Source: Neltuma alba (lineage: Eukaryota > Streptophyta > Magnoliopsida > Fabales > Fabaceae). From it: a DNA stretch of 64,000 nt. The position numbers and the translations under genes were made by a program. This document shows, piece after piece, positions 48,754 through 62,553 of the stretch (its first letter is position 1; each line of letters starts with the position of its first letter). The stretch is taken from contig NW_021634723.1 of assembly GCF_004799145.2 (NCBI RefSeq), positions 1-64,000 on the forward strand, given 5' to 3'. Under the pieces are notes generated by a model, which worked only from the letters and a program-made list of their open reading frames with translations, made no database searches and was not told where the DNA came from.

Positions 48754-50770
48754 TATATTAGTATAATTTAATGATAATCGTTTGAAAGCATATGATTTTC
48801 TTTTAACTCAGATCATGAATAAAACGTACTTAAAGCATAATATATGATTCTTTGTTAAAATATAATTTAATGAAAGTATTTGTTTCTTATGAACAAGTAT
48901 GGATATATATATATATATATATATGATTTATTTCGAAGTTAGAAAGAGACTTTGATGAAAAAAATAATGCTATTTATTTGAAAGATTAAAAGTTTTGGTT
49001 ATATTGTTTTTAAAGCTTATTTGAAACTATAGTTCTCTTGGAAAATAATAGTAATTTGCTTTCAAATGTTAGACTTAGAGTAACTGTATTTCTTTTTCTT
49101 CTTTTTTTTAGTGAAAGTAATTATAATTTTAAAGTGCATAGCGTAATATAATTTCTATTGAGTTTACATTCTTATGCATAATCCTGTTCTCATTTAAATA
49201 ACAGCATTCTTCTGTAATCATGGGGAATAAACTTTTGACCTGGATATATATTCTTTTGTGATTAAGACTGACGTTGACGGATCAATAGATTCAGAGTCAA
49301 AGTTAATTTTGTTATTATCTCTTAATAAAGCTTTATTTAGAAACTAATAATCATATAATCATTAATTAAAATGAAAATAAATCCGTTTTAAGTATTTCAA
49401 ACTCTTAATTACCATATGAGGTGTAGGCTTTAGTTTTCTTATCCATTTATTCAATATGTTTAATAGACCTGACATGTATAATTAATATTTTAAATATTGT
49501 AAGGCTAAAAGTAATTAATCAAAATTCAAACACTTTATAATCAATTTCAATTGTCCACTGTTGGTAACTTGATATAAATATATATATTTATGATTATCAT
49601 GCAAAGCTAAATATTTCCAGAATCCCTTTACATAAATTTTTTTTAATGCAAATAATTAGGCAGAGTTTTAATATCGTTACAAAATTATTTATATTATCAG
49701 ACAGTGCATCATCGATCAGTCAACCAGACAAAGAAATAAATTAAGAAAAAGATTTCAAACGAGGACAAGAATTTTTTAGATTAAGTGACATTTTTTAAAA
49801 AAAAAACTAATCAATTTGAATAATGCACACTTTAGAATTAATTAATCGCAAAGCATTAATCAAATAGCTTAGTGGCTGGTTTCTGAGATAGATTTTGCGA
49901 AAGCATGAAATCTAGCAAAAAAGAGAACAATATAATAGTAAATCCCCCCAACACACACAAATACAAATCTTCTTAGAAAATAACAAACTTGGATTATTGG
50001 AAGCATTGTGTGTGTGTGTATATAAGGAATTTATTATTATTATTATTGTTTTTGAAATCAAATTTAAAAGGCTTTGCAAGATAATGTTTGGTGGTTGCAT
50101 GTGGTGAGAGAAGGTTTTGGGATTGAAATGCAATATTAATGGGAATGTTTGTCTTTATATTAAGCTTTTAGAGGGTTTGTGGAGTTGTGCTTTTGAGACA
50201 ATAATGCAATTCTTTATTATATTTATTTCAGAATTTTTTGGACTTAAAAATTTACCATGCATGCAGCGTATCTTATTTCATTAAAAAAAAAATACGTCAG
50301 AATGCCATTTATCGATATACATTCTTTTATTATTTAGTTATTATGGAGAAAGTGGTGGCTATTTCATTAATATTTTTAATTAAAAATTGAGCAATCCACC
50401 ATCCTGTCTTTATGTGTATTATTACTACTACTATTATTATTATGTGTCGTCAAATCATTAAGAAGCTGACTTAGGTTTTTTTCCCCAAGCCGTGATATAT
50501 AAACTTTAAAAGGAAAAGCACCGAATTAGTGAGAATATGAATGTACCGAAATTCTTTTCTGTTTTAATTTGATGTGGAGTTCTGATTTTCTGTAAAGTGC
50601 CAAGCTCTATTTCTAAAACGTTAACAAGGCAGTTAATAATATATACTTTCCTTAAAAAAAAAAGAAGAAGAGAGATTTGATTTGTAAAAATAGATGAAAT
50701 ACTTTTTATGAATTTTTTTTAAATGTACGTCAATGTAGAGCTGATTATAAGTTTGAAAGCTAAAATGATA
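48754..50770. other. AT-rich intergenic DNA
   Basis: Only an (AT)11 microsatellite (48904-48925) and TTA/TTG runs near 50031 stand out. No gene or element recognised. Confidence 0.5.
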
Positions 50771-51031
50771 CTACCTCCGGTCCTAATTATAAGAACCAGT
50801 TGATTAATTTGAGGAGATTAAGGAAGTAAGTTGAGTTAGTTATTTGTCCTAAATAGATGTTGTCTTTCCTAAAATATCCTTGCTAATCAAGTATATTGAC
50901 TAGAACTATTATTGTTAGAAGGGCTACTTTGGAAAAAAATATGTAAATATAAGAGACAAAGTGGATTGTGATCTTATATTTAGGATCAAAATAAAAGTCA
51001 AACAGGGTCTTATATTAAGGATCAGAGGTAG
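50771..51031. mobile_element. Stowaway-like MITE
   Basis: 261 bp with TA flanks, CTACCTCCGGTCC...GATCAGAGGTAG. Interior in reverse orientation relative to 6285. Confidence 0.85.
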
Positions 51032-51242
51032 TATTAAGTTTAGTTCAGTATAATAATGCACGTCACTATTTGCTTAATTAGCGAAATATAGGTACTTCGT
51101 AATGCATATCTTACAAAAGTAAATTTAATCTTGTATGAAAATAATTTCTCAAATGGATATTATGCATTTGTATACTAGTGCTTTTTTTTCTCCCAAATTT
51201 TCAAAAATCACATTGGATTGGACTAATCTGAATTCAAATTAA

Positions 51243-51379
51243 GGGTGTGTTTGGATAGAATCCAAACCATGGTTTCAGAAGTGCTTTTACGGATTACGAA
51301 GTAAATATGTGGAGGAGATTATCTCGTTTTGCGGAAAAGTGCTTCTGAAACCACGGTTTGGGGATACCCAAACAGGCCC
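51243..51379. mobile_element. Tourist-like MITE with perfect TAA duplication
   Basis: 137 bp between TAA (51240-51242) and TAA (51380-51382). Ends GGGTGTGTTTGGAT and, inverted, GGGCCTGTTTGGGT. It is the cleanest of the four copies for target site and boundaries. Confidence 0.85.
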
Positions 51380-51473
51380 TAAGTCTCAAATAGAAGATAG
51401 TTCTTTTAAAAACATTTTATGTGTTTATATAGATTGAAACTCAAAATCTTATTTTTAAGTGATCACAATTATA

Positions 51474-51553
51474 CTTTCGATCTTAAATATAAAAACTAGT
51501 TTGGAGTTTAAATTATACTACAAACTATTTATTATATTTAAAACCGAAGGTAG
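51474..51553. mobile_element. Minimal Stowaway-like hairpin
   Basis: 80 bp with TA flanks, CTTTCGATCTTAAATATAAA against TTATATTTAAAACCGAAGGTAG on the right (last 20 bases shown inverted-match). Interior TAAATTATACTACAAACT resembles the copy at 42044. Confidence 0.65.
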
Positions 51554-52237
51554 TAGTTATACGCTCTTTCATTGGGGTCATCACTCTTCAATAGTCATAT
51601 ACTTATATGCTTACTTTTCCCTTGATTTTAATTATGTGCTAACAATTAATAAAAATGAAGAGGGCCAAAAAAAAAAAAAGTAGGAAAAAAATCCTAAAAT
51701 TAAAAGTGTGATTCTTATGTTTGATTTGCTTTAAGCTGAAAAACAAAGGGTGCATGTACTTTGTTCCCATTCTCCCTTTATTCACATCTTCACATTTTCC
51801 TCTTTTTTTAATTTTTGGCCCCTTCCTTCTTTCTTTTTTTCCTTTTTGCCCCACCTTTCCTCTTTCTCTGTGTGTACGTGTTTTCATACTTTTGATGGAT
51901 CACAGTGCAGCGACCATCCTCTCCACCTTCCTCATCCCATACCTTTCCGTTTATATTCACTGACTTACATATACAAATGTGTGTGTGTATTACACATATA
52001 TATTAATTTAAAACTAATATAAATTTTATCTTTAAAAGAAGTTATGATGTTTATTCAAAATGGTCTCTCTAAATGATGACATATATATTTTTATAAAAAC
52101 TATGATTTTAAAAATATTGACAAGAATACGAGTTTTGAACCAACAAAGGTTAGCGTGAGTAGTAGGGGCTCTTATCATTTAAACAAATGTCTGAGAGCTT
52201 AGATTTTAACTATTATATATACATATACACATATGTA

Positions 52238-52482
52238 CTACTTTCGGTTCAGCTAGTTTGACTTTTATTTTGGTCCTAAATAGAAAACTCCAATCCGCTT
52301 TATTTATTATATTTATCTATTTTTTCCTAAGGTAGTCATTGTAATAATGTTAGTTTTAGCTAATTAGCAAGGATATTTTAGAAAAAGTAATACTTATTTA
52401 TTACAAATAACTAATTTAATTAGTTTTCTTAATCTATTCAAATTAGTCAATCAGCTCTCACATTAAGGACTGAAGGGAGTAG
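52238..52482. mobile_element. Stowaway-like MITE
   Basis: 245 bp with TA flanks, CTACTTTCGGTTC...GACTGAAGGGAG plus TAG-like wear. The interior is in register with 3548. Confidence 0.75.
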
Positions 52483-52484
52483 TA

Positions 52485-53485
52485 AACTATTTGGAAATTA
52501 TTATTCTTTCACTTTCAATACTTCTAAAATTAATTTAATTTAAAACTCTATATAAAATACAAAACTCAAAATCTAATTAGTTGAGAAGTGAGACGATAGA
52601 ATGTTATAGATGATTTTCCCTAAATATGTGTATATATACTTTCTATGTGCAAACATTAATGGTGATAAGTATGATTTATGAGTCTTGTGTTTCAAAGTGC
52701 GGGCCCTAAGGAATGTGACTAAATTAAACTTAAGCAAAATTTTGGTACAAGTGACATGAAGGACATAGGTACCATCCTTTAGTTAAAATTAAGGAATAAG
52801 TTTGATGAAAAATATTATATTTAATTTCTATTATTATTCAATAATCATAATAATAATTATTTTTGGGAGTGTGTGGGGGTGGATTCCAGAGAAGGTAGTC
52901 AAAGGGGAAATGATGAAGCGACCATCCCAACGTTGATCTCTTTAGTTTACAACGCGACATCCATTATGATGTCTCCAACTCTTCCTGTTGCCATTCCTAT
53001 TTATTTATATTATTTTTTATTATTTTGACCCCTTTTATTTGTCATTTCAGCCTTCTCTTCCTTTCTCCCTTTTTTAAGGTTTTCTCTTCTTCCATACCCC
53101 CACTTTGATTTTCTGTTTCCCAAATTTTTTGCAATTATTTATTTGTTTGTTTGTTTATCAATTGTCATTGGATGGTGTAGCAAAAAAATTGGCCCTAATA
53201 ATTACTCCCTTCTATTTTTATTATAGGTTTTAAATAATTAATTTATGTATAATAAAAAATTAGTTAAAATAATAAATATAAAAAATATATTTTTATTTTC
53301 AAATATATCCTTATAATAAATGAGAAAAATAATGAAAATTAATGTATGAAAAATATAGTGAGAAAAAGTGTGACAAATGAAGAAAAATAAATAATTGATG
53401 ACAAAATTGAAAAATATATTAAATGTTGAGATAAACTCAAACTAAAATTTATAAAATAAATCATATTCTTCCCAAAATCTGAATA
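52485..53485. other. AT-rich intergenic DNA
   Basis: Nothing recognisable beyond short T-rich and TTTG runs (about 53140-53155). Confidence 0.45.
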
Positions 53486-53643
53486 TTTTTTTTGCTAAAG
53501 TATAAATATCTTTTTATTGGAGGTAATCCTATTCGAGACACTGTCGGGCACTAAATGTGGACACCTCTCCTAGTTGGCATTTGAATCTTGATTCGTCACG
53601 TTGTGAGGAACTAGTCCCTTCTACTAAACCTAATCCTGTTGGT
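53486..53643 (-). mobile_element. tRNA-derived SINE, copy 2
   Basis: 158 bp with a perfect 12-bp target duplication AAAATCTGAATA (53474-53485, 53644-53655). On the minus strand it starts ACCAACAGGATTAGGTTTAG, has a worn B-box (GATTCAAATG) and ends AGCAAAAAAAAT. It aligns along its length with copy 1 through TAGGATTACCTCCAATA, differing by many substitutions, so the family has old members. Confidence 0.85.
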
Positions 53644-56600
53644 AAAATCTGAATAGTTTATAAATAGGAAGAGTATGAGATATTGAAATTAATGCTTATG
53701 TCCTTCACACCCTCTGCATAGCCCTAAAATGTTTGGGATAATATATACTTAGTAGTTAATCTAATTCACTTGTATTTGTTAGGCCAAAAAAAGTTACTTG
53801 TATTTGACATATCAAGTTTGATTATATTTGCAAAATATCATATTAGGCACCACTAGCTCCCTTGAGATTTTGACTTTTTAAATCCCTAAATTAGAATATT
53901 GTAATTTTTAATTTCTTTTATTTCATTTTCCTATTTTTTTAATGTTGTAGTTCACTATTTTCAGTAGTTTTTTTATAATAGCAAATTTGTTGACACTCAA
54001 AATGGTACAAGCACATGCATACTGTATCATCACAAGCACAGAATGTGAGAGTGGATATCGATCTCTCCGCGGATGAAGCACTTTGTCCTGCATTGATTGG
54101 ATCGTGTAATGCACGCGCACTCCAATTGTGATGTGTCACTTTATAAAGCACACGACATGATCCACGTAAGCAATTCATCAGATTGTGACTCCTTTAGCAT
54201 ATTATTGGATTGAAGTACAAATCTGCCTCCCAAACACGTCGCCGTTGGCTCCCTCTTAGTCGAATTACAAGGCGCTTCCTAAAACTATATTCTAATTAAA
54301 ATAATTTATAAATAATTTTTCAATCATAATTTATAAAATATAAAATAAATATATACAAAGAGCTTTATCTTGATTTATATATTTACAAGTACTTTTAATT
54401 ATAACCCCTAACAAAACCTTATAAATTTGAATTTGAAATCGTGTTAATATTTAATGAATTTTGTCTAATTTTGCCCCTAATTTCTTGTTATCTCTTCTTT
54501 ATCATGCACCCTCTTGTCAAATCTCTTCATATATTTTTTTTCTCATTTATTATTAAGTACAGAAGGTAATAAGAAAAGGCAATAACAATGTTATAAAAGC
54601 TAGACATGCATATCATCATATAAAATTATAGAAATACTTAAATTACAAAGGAGATTATAAAGGACAAATTGGGTAGATGTGTAAGAGAGAGTTGTGTTTG
54701 ATCAAGTTGAGATATATATGTACTACGAGATGAGCAAGAAGGAATCATATATTTTGCAGAATCCCATTGACATTCCAATCATCTTCTGCTTTAATTTGAC
54801 TCTCTCACAGAACCTGATTCTCCCCTTTTACATTATGCATTTCATATGGTAATACACTTTAATTGATGTAAAGTCTTGTATTCTTCCTTATTTTCCCCTC
54901 TTTTTCCCTTTTCCTTTTCTTTTTTTTCTTTTTTCCTTTTTCAACCTGCAATATAGCATCTATGCGTCATCATACAAAGGAATATCATTTAAACACAGTC
55001 TATAAGATATCGGATTAGATTGTTAGATTAATTGTGTAATGTTGTAACATTTTGACTGGTTAATCCTATCAGCTTAGTATTGTCATTCCCACTTAATAAA
55101 GTAAATGTGTGGTCACAGTGTCTGATCTTTTCATTAGCTAAATCTCAAGATAACCAATCCCTTCACTCTCTTTTCCAAGTGAAGGAATTAAAGGGCTATG
55201 GGGATTTGTTTTATTAAGGACCTAGATTCTCTAATATGACGTAGCATTAATCATTTACAGTTGAATTTGAAGCCTAATGGGCCATTAGAATACTAATTGA
55301 GTCATCCCTTATTACTGGTACTTTGAATTTGTCTTTTTTCTTTTCTTTAGTTACGCTTAAATTAATGGGAAAAATCTGATATGTTTTACAAATTTTGTTA
55401 GCTAGAAAAATCTGATATGTTTTGCAGGATTTCATGCATAAAAATAGTGGTACTCGAGTTATCAATAAAATTTATTGAGAGGAACTTTTCATCAGGCTTT
55501 CCTAATTAAGAATTTCATGATTTTGACATTAACTACTAAAATTGTGGGGGTGGTGCTTGTTGTGAGTGTCAAGTGGAGAAAACATGATGAGGCATGAAAG
55601 ATCTCTGAAAAAGCAGAGGTTAAGATCATGGTTGCTTCTTGTTGGATTTTAGCTTTTATATAGATGATGGGTATTGAGGTAAGAGGCTTATCATTTGCCA
55701 ATGTTGAGAATTCACCCAATACTTTCAGATCCAAGGCAAGTGACCACATGATAAGGGCACTCTTTCTTACCCTTACCACGGAAGGACAAGCTACAAGATA
55801 GTGATGCCTCAAAAGGGCAGAGCAGGCCTAGGACATTGTATCACTAACTCCTGATAGAGACACCTCAGTATCTTTGTCTTTCCTGCTCCTGCACCACCCC
55901 TTTGGTTGTTTTTTTTATAATTTAAATCCTCTAAAACACGACCGTGTGTGATAAAAAAGTGTGGATGAACATAAAAGCTCAATTTTTTTTCTTTTCCCAC
56001 CATCTGTTTTTTATTTTCTAAAGTGATGTTAAATTCATGAGTTTTTTTCTATGATAAATATTCGCCATTGCAGGGCAGTGACCAATAGCATGACTCCCAA
56101 GATTTTAATCTATTTTAGTATTATAAATGTGTCATGCATTTTTCGCTCTAAAGTTTACACAAATTTTGTATAAATGCCGTTCAATCCATGTCTCTTCCTA
56201 ACTAAATTCTGACCCTGGCCTCCTAAAACAGAGGATGTAATTTTTCAACCATGGCGTTTTAATGTAAAACCGGCTTTTAAAGAGCATCAAGTTTCATGCA
56301 TCCGGTCCAACCATTGGTAAGTAAACCCATGATTTGGTCTTTAATTTGTGGAGCAAAACAAAATGGCCTATCCTAATTAAATTACACAAGGGATTTGGGA
56401 GGAAGACAGATCACAGAGATATGGGTGCTTGTAGAAACAGGGGCACGCTTTTCCATGAATGAATGAGGAGGGGTCATGGATTTTCCTTTTGAGGGAGAAA
56501 GATGTTGGTGAATGAGTTCAAGGTAATACAACTGCACTCTTTTCCATGTGAGAGAGAGATAAAGAAGGGGGTCATGGATTTTTCTTTTGCTTTTCTTTTG

Positions 56601-58426
56601 CGCTAGTGGAAGATCAAAAGAAGATTAGATTATATATCTCCCTCCCTCCCTCCCTCCCTCCCGCTTTTGCTTTTTCCCAGCCCTCCCTTTAAGACTATTC
56701 CGTCTTACTAAACAAAAAATATTAAAGCAAAGTCTCAGAGGTTCAGATGCCCCCAATTTCATAGAGAGTTGCTCCCTGCCCTGTAGGGCAAGGAAGGAGA
56801 AAGAATAAAGTTATCATCAGCGGCTTAAAAAAGCTTCCACACTGGTTCCTTCTTCCATGCAACCTATGAATCAAACATAATTATATATTGATCATTCAAA
56901 CCAACACATAGTCATGATATATTAATAATCATCATCTTTTACTTCTTACAACCTTCTGATTGTTGCAGGCACATGTTTCCAATTCCAAGATTAAAATTTT
57001 TTTTGCAAGTTAAAAAATTCTTCTCACCCCTTCTTGATACTGTGACAAAGACATTTTACCCTTCCTCTGTTTGGGAATGGAAAATATCAGCGTATTGATG
57101 AGTACACCAACCTGTGCAAGCCAAAAATATAGAAAGATAGTGATACGCACAATGGCATGCAAAGTTTCCCCCTTCAAGATTTTGCCCAACCAATTGAAAA
57201 ATGACACGTATGATGCTGACAGCATGGCATGACGATTGATCTGAGGGAAAAAATTAATTATAATCAGAACATCACAAGTGCTTTTCGATGGGTCCTCCAT
57301 GCATTATCAAAAGAACTCATATTGCCCTTGGAAAATCTACTCTGTAATATGATTATTAATCATGCCTAAGCTACCCCAATATCTCATATATCATTTCCTT
57401 TCCCCGCACCTTCAGTTATCATGTGCTGAAACATCTGAAAGTATAAATGTACTAGAAGAGGTGAATATATCATAAGCAATGAGACTGTGAGTAACACTAT
57501 AGCACACACTGTGTATGCACCAGACCAGACTAGAATTATTCTCTTCACTACTGTAAGTTGTGACGAATAAGTATTAACCATGCACTCTCCCTTAAAAGCA
57601 TTTGGGTATTTAGGGTATAACGGTTTGAGATGCTCTTCAATGTTGCACTGGGTGTAATTGAAGGAAAACAGACACAAATAATGAATTTGGCCATTTGTGT
57701 TTGCCTCTCTTGTTGCACCTGATTCAATATAAGTTCAGGCACTCAAAACCAAACCCAAAATTGGCAGTGTTGTTGGCTAGCCTATATAGGGTAAAAAATT
57801 GATTTTAAGACCCACTACACTGTTGCTTTAAGGCAGCATGAAACAGTGGCAATCATTGATTGCTTTGCTTACTATTCATTTTCCTTTTCTTGTAAATGAA
57901 AATTTCATGGGATGAATGGCGGTCATTTGAAAGAAGTTGCTGGGCAATTCAGCCGTTTTGGAATCGCTGAAAGAGCAGTTTCATCACCTACTCTCTCATT
58001 CAAAGCAATAAAGGGCATTCTTTGATTAAAGCTAAAGGGCATTTTTGTCATATGAATAAAGAAAGAAAGAGAGCATCAAACTTTACTTTTTGTGGTTGCC
58101 CTAATCTAAACTTTAAATTTCTGTTATCCAACGTCTTTATGATTTTCATTTTATTTATCCCAGTGAACAATTTTCAGAAACCACCTCTTCTCTTTCATCC
58201 CTTTTTCTCGTGCTTTTTTCGCTTCCTCCTCTGAGCTTTACCTCAAGAAAAACCGCAAGGGAAATAGAGATATAGCAGCTAAAACCCATTTTAGCCGAAT
58301 TCATCTTCTCGTTCCCTGCTCTCAAAGTAAAAGATAGCAAAAGAGAGAAAAGAGAAAGAGAGAAAGAGAGAAAAGGAGAGGCTTAGCTACATCCCTTGTA
58401 TTTCAAGACTCTTTCTTTCAGTGAAG
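53644..58426. other. Intergenic region upstream of BAM3-like gene
   Basis: Contains a (CCCT)n tract at 56638-56662 and, on the minus strand at 57010-57300 and 57384-57677, open frames rich in hydrophobic segments that I do not recognise. The last few hundred bases (about 58150-58426) are CT/GA-rich and probably hold the promoter and 5' UTR of the receptor kinase gene. Confidence 0.45.
57010..57677 (-). other. Two unrecognised minus-strand frames with membrane-like segments
   Basis: 57677-57384 translates to a product with VVKRIILVWSGAYTVCAIVL and further hydrophobic text; 57300-57010 gives INRHAMLSASYVSFFNWLGK and IVRITIFLYFWLAQVGVLIN. Both are longer than most random frames here and both are membrane-like. 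They could be exons of a decayed or unknown membrane-protein gene, but AT-rich DNA readily encodes hydrophobic residues. No family assigned. Confidence 0.2.
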
Positions 58427-58573
58427 ATGTTTGATTCCTCAAGCTCATCATACACACTTGAAGTTTCTCAGATTCCTGTCACTTTTCTCCCCTTTTGCCG
58501 AAAATCCATTATTGTCTCCGAGCTTAAAACCTGTCGTCTTTGCTCCGAGTGTTTCCAAACTCAATCTTCATAG
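58427..58573 (+). promoter_or_regulatory. Upstream ORF (48 codons) before BAM3-like start
   Basis: ATG at 58427 opens a 48-codon frame (MFDSSSSSYTLEVSQIPVTF...) ending TAG at 58571, 25 bases before the main ATG at 58599 and in a different frame. If the transcript starts upstream, scanning ribosomes meet this ATG first, so it could reduce or condition receptor translation. The context AAGATGT is moderate. Confidence 0.6.
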
Positions 58574-58598
58574 AACATATTCCAAGTTCCAACAAAAC

Positions 58599-61500
58599 AT
58601 GGTCCCCTTGATTCTTCTCACCCTGTTCTGTCTTCTGGGTTCCTACGCTTCTGCATCCTCTTTGGCCAGTGACTTCCATGTTTTAGCCTCACTCAAAGAA
58701 GAGTTTCAATTCCCAGCCCCTGCTCTAAGTACTTGGACCACCTCAAATTCAAGCTCAGTTTGTTCGTGGGTTGGAATTCAGTGCCACCGTGGTCGAGTAG
58801 TGTCGTTGGACTTGACGGATTTGAATCTGTATGGCTCAGTTTCTGCTTCAATTTCGAGACTTGATCGGCTCACCCACCTTTCACTTGCAGGAAACAATTT
58901 CACAGGCAGCATTGAGATCACCAACTTGAGCAGCCTTCAATATCTCAACATCTCGAACAACCAGTTCAGTGGTTCCCTGAATTGGAACTACTTCACCATG
59001 GAGAACTTGGAGGTTCTTGATGCCTATAACAACAACTTCACTGCCTTGCTTCCATTGGGGGTTCTGACTTTGAAGAAGCTCAGACACTTGGATCTTGGAG
59101 GGAACTTTTTCTATGGCACAATCCCAGAAAGCTATGGAGATTTAGTGGGGCTGGAATATCTCTCACTTGCAGGAAATGATCTGCGAGGGAAAATCCCAGG
59201 TGCGTTAGGCAATCTCATTAACTTGAGAGAGATTTACTTGGGCTATTTCAACTCTTTTGAAGGTGGGATTCCAATGGAGTTGGGGAAGTTGGTAAATTTA
59301 GTTCACATGGATCTTTCAAGCTGTGATTTGGACGGTCCAATTCCAAAAGAACTGGGAAACTTGATAGAGCTTGACACTCTTTACTTGCATATCAATCAGC
59401 TATCTGGGTCCATACCAAAACAACTAGGCAACTTGACCAAGTTGGTGTACCTTGATCTTTCCAGAAACGCACTCACTGGGGAAATCCCACTTGAGTTCAT
59501 CAATCTCAGGGAGCTCAAGCTTTTCAATCTCTTGGGGAACAGATTGCATGGGTCCATACCAGACTACATTGCAGAGTGGCCAAATTTAGAGACACTTGCT
59601 CTGTGGAAGAATAACTTCACAGGAGAAATCCCCCAGGATCTTGGTCAAAATGGGAAGCTGCAAAATGTTGATTTGTCCTCTAACAAGCTCACTGGTATAA
59701 TCCCACCTCACCTTTGTTCCTCAAACCAGCTTAGAATCCTGATTCTTCTTAACAATTTCCTCTTTGGTCCCATACCACAAAGTCTGGGAACTTGTTACAG
59801 TCTCACTAGAGTAAGGTTAGGACAGAACTACCTCAATGGAAGCATTCCCGATGGTTTCCTTTACCTTCCTAACCTAAATTTTGCGGAGTTGCAGAACAAC
59901 TACTTGTCAGGAACTTTGTCAGAGAATGGCAATAGCTCCTCTCAGCCCGTTAACTTAGGGCAGCTCAATTTGTCAAATAACAGCTTATCTGGTCCTTTAC
60001 CGGATTCGCTCTCAAATTTCTCTTCCATTCAGATGCTTTCGCTCAGTGGAAACCAATTCTCCGGTCCAATCCCTTCTTCCATTGGACAACTCCATCAAGT
60101 TCTAAGGCTTGACCTTAGCAGGAACTCATTTTCAGGAGAGATTCCACCTGAAATTGGAAACTGTTTCCATCTCACTTATCTTGACATGAGCCAGAACAAC
60201 CTATCCGGATCAATCCCAAATGAGATATCCAATATCCGCATTCTGAATTATCTGAACTTGTCAAGAAACCATTTGAACGAAACCATGCCAAAGTCAATTG
60301 GCACCATGAAGAGTCTCACTACTGCAGATTTCTCTTTCAATGATTTCTCGGGCAAATTGCCAGAAACAGGGCAGTTCGCCTTCTTCAATGCCTCAGCTTT
60401 CGCCGGTAACCCTCAACTCTGCGGTTCTCTCCTGAACAACCCTTGCAACTTCACCGCAATCACAAACCCTCCAGGGAAAAGCTCTGCAGATTTCAAGCTC
60501 ATCTTCGCACTTGGCCTTCTAATTTGCTCCTTAGTGTTCGCCGTCGCAGCCATAATCAAAGCCAAATCGTTCAGAAAGAACGGCCCCGGTTCATGGAAAA
60601 TGACGGCATTTCAGAAACTCGAGTTCACAGTCTCCGACATCCTCGAATGCGTCAAAGACGGCAATGTGATCGGAAGAGGCGGCGCCGGCATCGTTTACCA
60701 CGGGAAAATGCCAAACGGAGTTGAAATCGCAGTGAAGAAGCTTCTAGGATTTGGCGCCAACAGTCACGACCATGGCTTCCGAGCCGAGATTCAAACCCTA
60801 GGCAACATCAGACACAGAAACATCGTGAGATTGCTCGCGTTCTGCTCCAACAGAGAAACAAATCTCCTGGTGTACGAATACATGCGAAACGGCAGCTTGG
60901 GCGAGGCACTGCACGGGAAAAAGGGATCATTTCTTGGGTGGAATTTAAGGTACAAGATCGCGATCGATGCGGCAAAGGGTCTGTGCTATCTCCACCACGA
61001 TTGCTCGCCGTTGATCGTTCACCGAGACGTGAAATCGAACAACATTCTCTTGAATTCGAGCTTTGAAGCACATGTGGCCGATTTCGGACTCGCCAAGTTC
61101 TTGATCGATAGCGGGAATTCCGAGTACATGTCCACCATTGCAGGCTCTTATGGCTACATCGCTCCCGGTACGTTCCTTCATCATCCTCTTCCTCCAAATT
61201 CTGTTCATGCGATTCCATTTTCTCACACTCAAATTTATATAGATCACAAAAATCAAATTCAGTAAAGACAAAACCATGATCCCTCGTAAAGTTGAAAACA
61301 ACATATTCTCCCATAAGAATGCATGCACGTCTGAGATTCAAGTTGGCGTAAATGCTACTATATTCACACACAGGATTGGATTTAAATGTCCCATAATCTC
61401 CTAGACTTATTTTTCAAAAGCAACAATTTTATTGTTCCATGATCTGCACTAGATCCTATAGAATCTAATTCACATTATATTCCATTTTGCATCGAGATAG

Positions 61501-62502
61501 ATCAGTTCGTGGGGGTTGGTTGGTAGGTAGTTACTGAGGTAGTTTAGTTAGTTAAGGGTGAACTTGCGCGGTTAAATCTAAGGGTCACGTTGATAGTTAC
61601 TACCGTTTGACTGAACTTGTGTTCCGCTTCAATCAAACGGCAAGGATCTTGATTTGTAGCCGTATGATCTGATCTTTGATAATCTAACGGTGAAGTTTGC
61701 TTTGATGGAATGATGGGATGAACCAGATTGGCCTGGGAATCGCATCATTGAATCATACTGGCACACACAAGGGAATGGATCGAAGCAATCAATCTCATAG
61801 GCTTTTTTATTTTATTTTAATATTTAAAAAAGAATACTTTTATTTCTTGGGAAAAATTAGTCTCTTCTAAATACGCTACTATTTTTAATTTGATCAATAA
61901 TAATGTCATGTTTCTGTTTGAGTTCTTTTTTCTTTTAAAGAAAAATGGTTGAAGAGGTTAATCATGAAAGCTTAGAATCCATGTTATTATAATCATGACT
62001 GCACAAAAGAAAGTATTATTATTAAAACTCTTAATCATATGGAGTTCATCATACTTTATATAATGTAAAGTTGCAAATTTTCCCTATATTTAATTCCATA
62101 ATTTATAATTTAAATACTTTTCAAAACTAATGCCCTCATGGGCATTTCAAGATTTTTTTTTTGTCATTGTCAATAATGCAATTGTGCATACAATGTTGAT
62201 TCAATATTCTTTAAATAGTCTTATTATTGTTGAGAAAATTGCTAAAAAATCCTCATGGAAAAATTTATTACCTAGATAGCATTTAAAGTTTGTTTAAGAA
62301 TCAATGTATAACTTATCTTTAGCATGTTTATTTTTAATTATAAACAAAATAAAATATATTTGCATATAACTAAAGGTATGTTGCATGTAGCTAAAAAAAA
62401 TTGCATCCGCCCTGTTTCTCAGACACTTTTAGACCAAAAAAATTTGTAACGGGAAATTTTCATCAATTTTTCTACTATTATTCTTGATACTGTGAAGGTG
62501 AA

Positions 62503-62553
<51 letters not shown>

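Noticed and set aside
53205..53480. Another Stowaway-like end (ACTCCCTTCTATTTTTATTA)
   Set aside because: No matching inverted right end with a TA flank was found, so the element could not be bounded.
60808..61371. Minus-strand frames of 187 and 127 residues
   Set aside because: They lie opposite the BAM3-like kinase exon and mirror its codon bias.
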